A DNA stretch of 64,000 nt from Castor canadensis (taxonomy: Eukaryota; Chordata; Mammalia; Rodentia; Castoridae): assembly GCF_047511655.1 (NCBI RefSeq), contig NC_133392.1, positions 161,996,542-162,060,541 on the forward strand, given 5' to 3'. Below the pieces are notes generated by a model that was not told the DNA's origin, did no database searches, and saw nothing but the letters and a program-made list of their open reading frames with translations. Of this stretch, positions 60,513 to 64,000 are shown piece by piece. How positions within the stretch are numbered: the first letter of the stretch is position 1; each line of letters opens with the position of its first letter. The position numbers and the translations under genes are program-made.

Positions 60513-63500
60513 AATTCTAAATTCAGAAACAGACATTTGCACCAACCATTCCACCTGACGTGGAGCACCCTAGCAGGGCAGCAGAGTCCAGAAAGGGCAC
60601 CTAGTGGACAGAGCCTGAACAGAGGAAGGACATTCCAACTCCAGTGTGACACAAATTGCTCTAGCCTTGAGCAAATCAAGACAAAGATTCTTGGCCTGAA
60701 GGCTCTCACGTGGTCAGGCAAGGAACTTCAAAATTAGAAATTCTCACCTCATAAACAGAAATGCACCCCCAAGGCTGTGAAAACAAAGTCCAAGGATGGC
60801 CAGCTGCACATGTCAGGGACCCCAGTTAGCAGGATGCAGGCCCTGCACCATCACGTCTACATGGGTCCCAAGCCAGGTCAAAACCCTCCCGACTCCCTCC
60901 CAGGTGTTCAGGTATCCCTGAGTGGAGCATGTGCCCAGACCCCAGCTGGGAGGAAGGTTCTTCCTGTTGTCCACAGCCTAGCCAGCTCACACTGGGAAAA
61001 ACAAGGAAAGCAGCCTAACTCATTGAGCTATACCAAAGCACCCCACAGGGTTCACCTTGTTTTCACAGTTTAAAGAGCTTTATAAATTGAGACAAAATCC
61101 ACCAGGGTCAGGCAAGCTGGGCAACACTTTATTGCATACAAGGATGTTAAAAAAAAAAAAAAATCACAGTTTTGATAGTTCTGCAAAAAAAAACTTAGCA
61201 AATTTACAACAAAACTGTCAAGTAATTAAGGCAAGGCACTTCACACATGAACTTAAACTGCTAATTAAAATCCCCTCGCTTAATTGACTACATTTGCATA
61301 TCATTCAACTTGGGAGTATAATTTTTTTTAATGGTTGGGCAACACGGTTGTAACGCCAGGAAGAAGGGAGGCAGCAGGTGAGGCAGACCAAAGATGCAGC
61401 CAACAGCATCAAGTGGCAGGTGGTGGCGCCCCGCAGTATGGCAGTGAAGGTCCCCACCTCCCGCCAGTCCACACAGTAGCCAGGGAGGAAACAGCTCTTC
61501 TCAGAAACATCACGTAGCCATGAGGGGTCTAGGAAACTCCACCCTACAGGCCCCTTCTCAAGAGGGCCACGCAGCCCAGGGCAAGATTCCACACCACAGG
61601 GCATGGCCAGCCAAGGCACAGCCCTGGACCTGGAGAGAAAGGAAAAGGGCAGGACCTTTCCCAGCTGTACAGAAACCCCACTGTGGCCCAGCCCACTGGC
61701 AGCACAGGTTCCAATTTGTACCTCACTCAGTCTTGCTGGTCCAAGGGGACACGCAAATCCTCAGCATCACCACATGTGGACTCACGCATGAGTAGGCTTA
61801 TCCGCAGCTTCCCACAGGATGGCTTGCCTGCTCTTCCTCCTGCTGGCCAGATGTTACAGCCCAGACCCTGGGCTCACTTTTGACGAGCCCCTCCCTTAGT
61901 AGCCCTAGGCTCCCTCCATATCCACAGACGGAGCCTTGAGGCTGGGGCCGTGAGACAAGGATGGCACTTGTGGGTGTCAGGGCTGGTTAGGATGGAGGAG
62001 GGAGACCACCCTACCCCCACGGCCCCAAGGTTGCAGCACAGGGGACTGGGCAGTGTGCCAGCATCAAGACTGGCCCAGCCTGTGCATACAAAGGTCCAGG
62101 CAGGGCCACCTCCTGGGCCACCAACCTTCCAGAGGCCCAGGCCAGAGTAGCAGAAAGCACTGTGTTCCAGTGCACAGAGGTCCAACACAGCCTGGCATCT
62201 TGGTACCCACAGAAACTGTAAGGGCCAGAATGCCAAAGTGGGCTGTAGAGTGTAGGTCAGGACCAGGGCCCATCGCTGTAATGCAGGACGCACTGGAATG
62301 ATTCACAAAAACAAACTGTTTTCTGAACAAGGCTAGTGATCCCCACACAAGGAAGAGGAAGCCTACCTCTCTGCCACAAACCTCCTGGGGCCACCCACTG
62401 TGGGGCTGCCCCTGGCACCACACCTGGCACAGAGAACTCCCTGATGTCACCACACAAGGGATGAAGAGCCGTCCCCATGTCAGCACACCAGCCTCTCAAG
62501 AGTTCTGACTCCTCTGGTTACACTGTGCTGGATGAGGACCCTCAGCTCTAGCACATTCTAGAGGACAAGCCTGCTCCTTGCGGAGTGACACCCCCAACAT
62601 GGCAAGGGAGACCTGACCTGCCTTATCTCTAAAAAGACGCCAAGAACTTCTGTCTCTGGGCAAAGACACGCACTGCGCAGTAAAACAGGCACCTCCCTGT
62701 TAACCCGGCACAGGGCCTGCATGGGCCCTGCCAGGCAGCTGTCCACACAACTAGCCCTCCTCACAGTTGGGCCAGGGGCTCCCAGAGTGGGCCCCTGTTC
62801 TCACTACAATTAGCAAAAACACCAGACTTTGCTAGCAGCAGCTTTCCTCCTAAGCACAGAAGCTGACAGTCAAGGAGACCATCGGGCAACAAGCAAGAAC
62901 CCTACAGCCCAGCTCTGAGGAGCTGCAGCACCACAATGAAACGCCACAGTGTGGCAGGCAGTGTGGCCAGAGATGGTGAATGGGTGCCGCAGGGTACCCC
63001 CTGTGACACCTAAAGTGTTTCCGCCACTCCTCACCTAAATTGGTCAGCCAGCCTCTGGGTGATCACCTCACACAGTGTCCCCTACCACTATCATGTCATA
63101 CAGCTCAGAAGTTAGGAGGAGGTATAACCACACCAGAGCTGTGGCACCCAAGGCCCTCAAAGTCACCTCCTCCTGTGGGCCCATCCACAAGACACTCTCA
63201 CCTCCACCAGCTCCACCAGCTTTCCAAACCCTGGGGTCAGTGACTGATCTCTGCCGATCAGTGACAGCCAAGGTCACTGCCACACTGCCTTGACACATAC
63301 CACAGGGAGCTGTTCCCAAAAGGAGCTCCTTCCTTCCAAGTGGCCAGTGGACATTTCACCAGAAGTTGCAGCCAGCAAGGAGGCTGGGAAGAACATCCGT
63401 GCTCACAGCCCCAGCCCAGGGTCATATTCCAGGGCTGCCCAAATGCTTGACTGAAGCAGGGTCGAGGCTTCTCGAAGTCAGACATGAGAGGAGTGAGCCA

Positions 63501-64000
63501 GTTTCTTCAAAACACAAAACGGGCAGAGGAAAGACACCTCGAGAAGCTCTCCACTCCACCCAAAGCAGGCCTGGCACCCCAACCTATCCTTCCACAGCCC
63601 GGAGAGCAGAGCTACCAAAAGCCTTCAAGCAGCAGTCTTGGCTACACATCTCCACTGAGTGCTGACACCAGCACAGAGCTCAGGCCCAGGGGTGACTGAG
63701 ACCCCACCCAGCCCTGTGAGGCCATCAGCAAACTACACACCACCCCCCCCCAGGAGCTCCCATGGCCCTGGATAGCTGGGTGGGCATGGCTTCTTGCAGC
63801 CCATGTCGGTCACACCTCAACTTCCCCTGTCATTACTGAAGTCACAGCTCACACCTCTACTTCTCCAATCATTACTGAAGTCACAGCATTCTCAATCTCT
63901 TGAAGTCAAAAAAAAGGTATAATCAAGTTGCTTGAAATGCAAATGACAGGACAGAGTCTCGGCTGTCTCCCAGGATTGCCCAGACCTCGTTATGTTTCCA
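60513..64000. other. Intron 1 segment up to window edge
   Basis: This is mostly unique sequence with no recognised gene. It contains the AT-rich candidate enhancer at 61060-61345. Short frames on both strands have no domain. Confidence 0.6.
61060..61345. promoter_or_regulatory. Candidate intronic enhancer (homeodomain/octamer motif cluster)
   Basis: An AT-rich, repeat-free island sits in GC-rich intron sequence. It contains three TAATTA/TTAATTG homeodomain-type cores (61223-61228, 61262-61267, 61280-61287), a perfect POU octamer ATTTGCAT at 61292-61299, and TTATTGCATAC near 61128. Clustered motifs of this kind are common in developmental enhancers. Conservation could not be checked here. Confidence 0.4.

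Larger units (their letters stand above)
11629..64000 (-). other. SKI: SKI intron 1, 3' part (continues beyond window)
   Basis: Everything upstream of exon 2 in transcription order is non-coding. The exon 1 protein (DHD and SAND-like domains) was looked for in the translations and is absent, so intron 1 exceeds 52 kb here. From memory the human intron is about 70 kb, which fits. Open frames inside it are short, overlap on both strands and show no domain; the only protein-like stretches are L1 ORF2 remnants. The intron holds the SINEs, L1s, minisatellites and candidate regulatory islands listed separately. Confidence 0.9.

Noticed and set aside
11629-64000. SKI exon 1 within the window
   Set aside because: No frame shows the DHD or SAND-like domain, and there is no large CpG island in this stretch as expected at the SKI promoter.

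Overview
This is nuclear DNA from a mammal. It is gene-sparse, GC-rich and full of interspersed repeats, and its only recognisable coding sequence is split into short exons with GT/AG borders. The SINEs pair a 7SL/B1-like head with a tRNA/ID-like tail, which is a rodent signature. Together with a young L1 3' end that I recall as beaver-like, they suggest a rodent, most likely of the beaver/kangaroo-rat group (Castorimorpha, Castor-like). Rodent is well supported; the exact genus is inference from memory of repeat families.

The gene is SKI, the nuclear co-repressor of TGF-beta/SMAD signalling, on the minus strand. Exons 2-7 lie at 11628-7811: 11506-11628, 11290-11405, 10700-10962, 10282-10574, 8633-8863 and 7811-7999. 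They total 1215 nt, or 404 codons plus the stop, in one unbroken frame across five introns. Exon 1, which carries the DHD and SAND-like SMAD4-binding domains, is not in the window; it must lie beyond base 64000. Bases 11629-64000 are therefore the 3' part of the very long first intron. The 3' UTR runs from 7810 to about 4770.

Layout: 1-850 is a CpG-island-like segment with a 29-bp GC-rich tandem repeat. 850-4640 is downstream flank with no gene seen. 4770-7810 is the SKI 3' UTR. 7811-11628 holds the compact coding exons. 11629-64000 is intron 1. It contains about 29 SINE copies in both orientations, three old L1 fragments, one young 5'-truncated L1 with a perfect 15-bp target duplication (52184-53153), a MIR, several minisatellites, and AT-rich repeat-free islands that look like candidate enhancers, the best at 61060-61345.

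I found no operon, CRISPR array, viral gene or novel multi-gene system. The points most worth a second look are regulatory or structural: the 29-bp repeat in the CpG island, a roughly 32-bp decayed array with ETS-like and AGGTCA motifs at 47.8-48.2 kb, trimeric SINEs, a weak exon 2 donor, and the candidate intronic enhancers.
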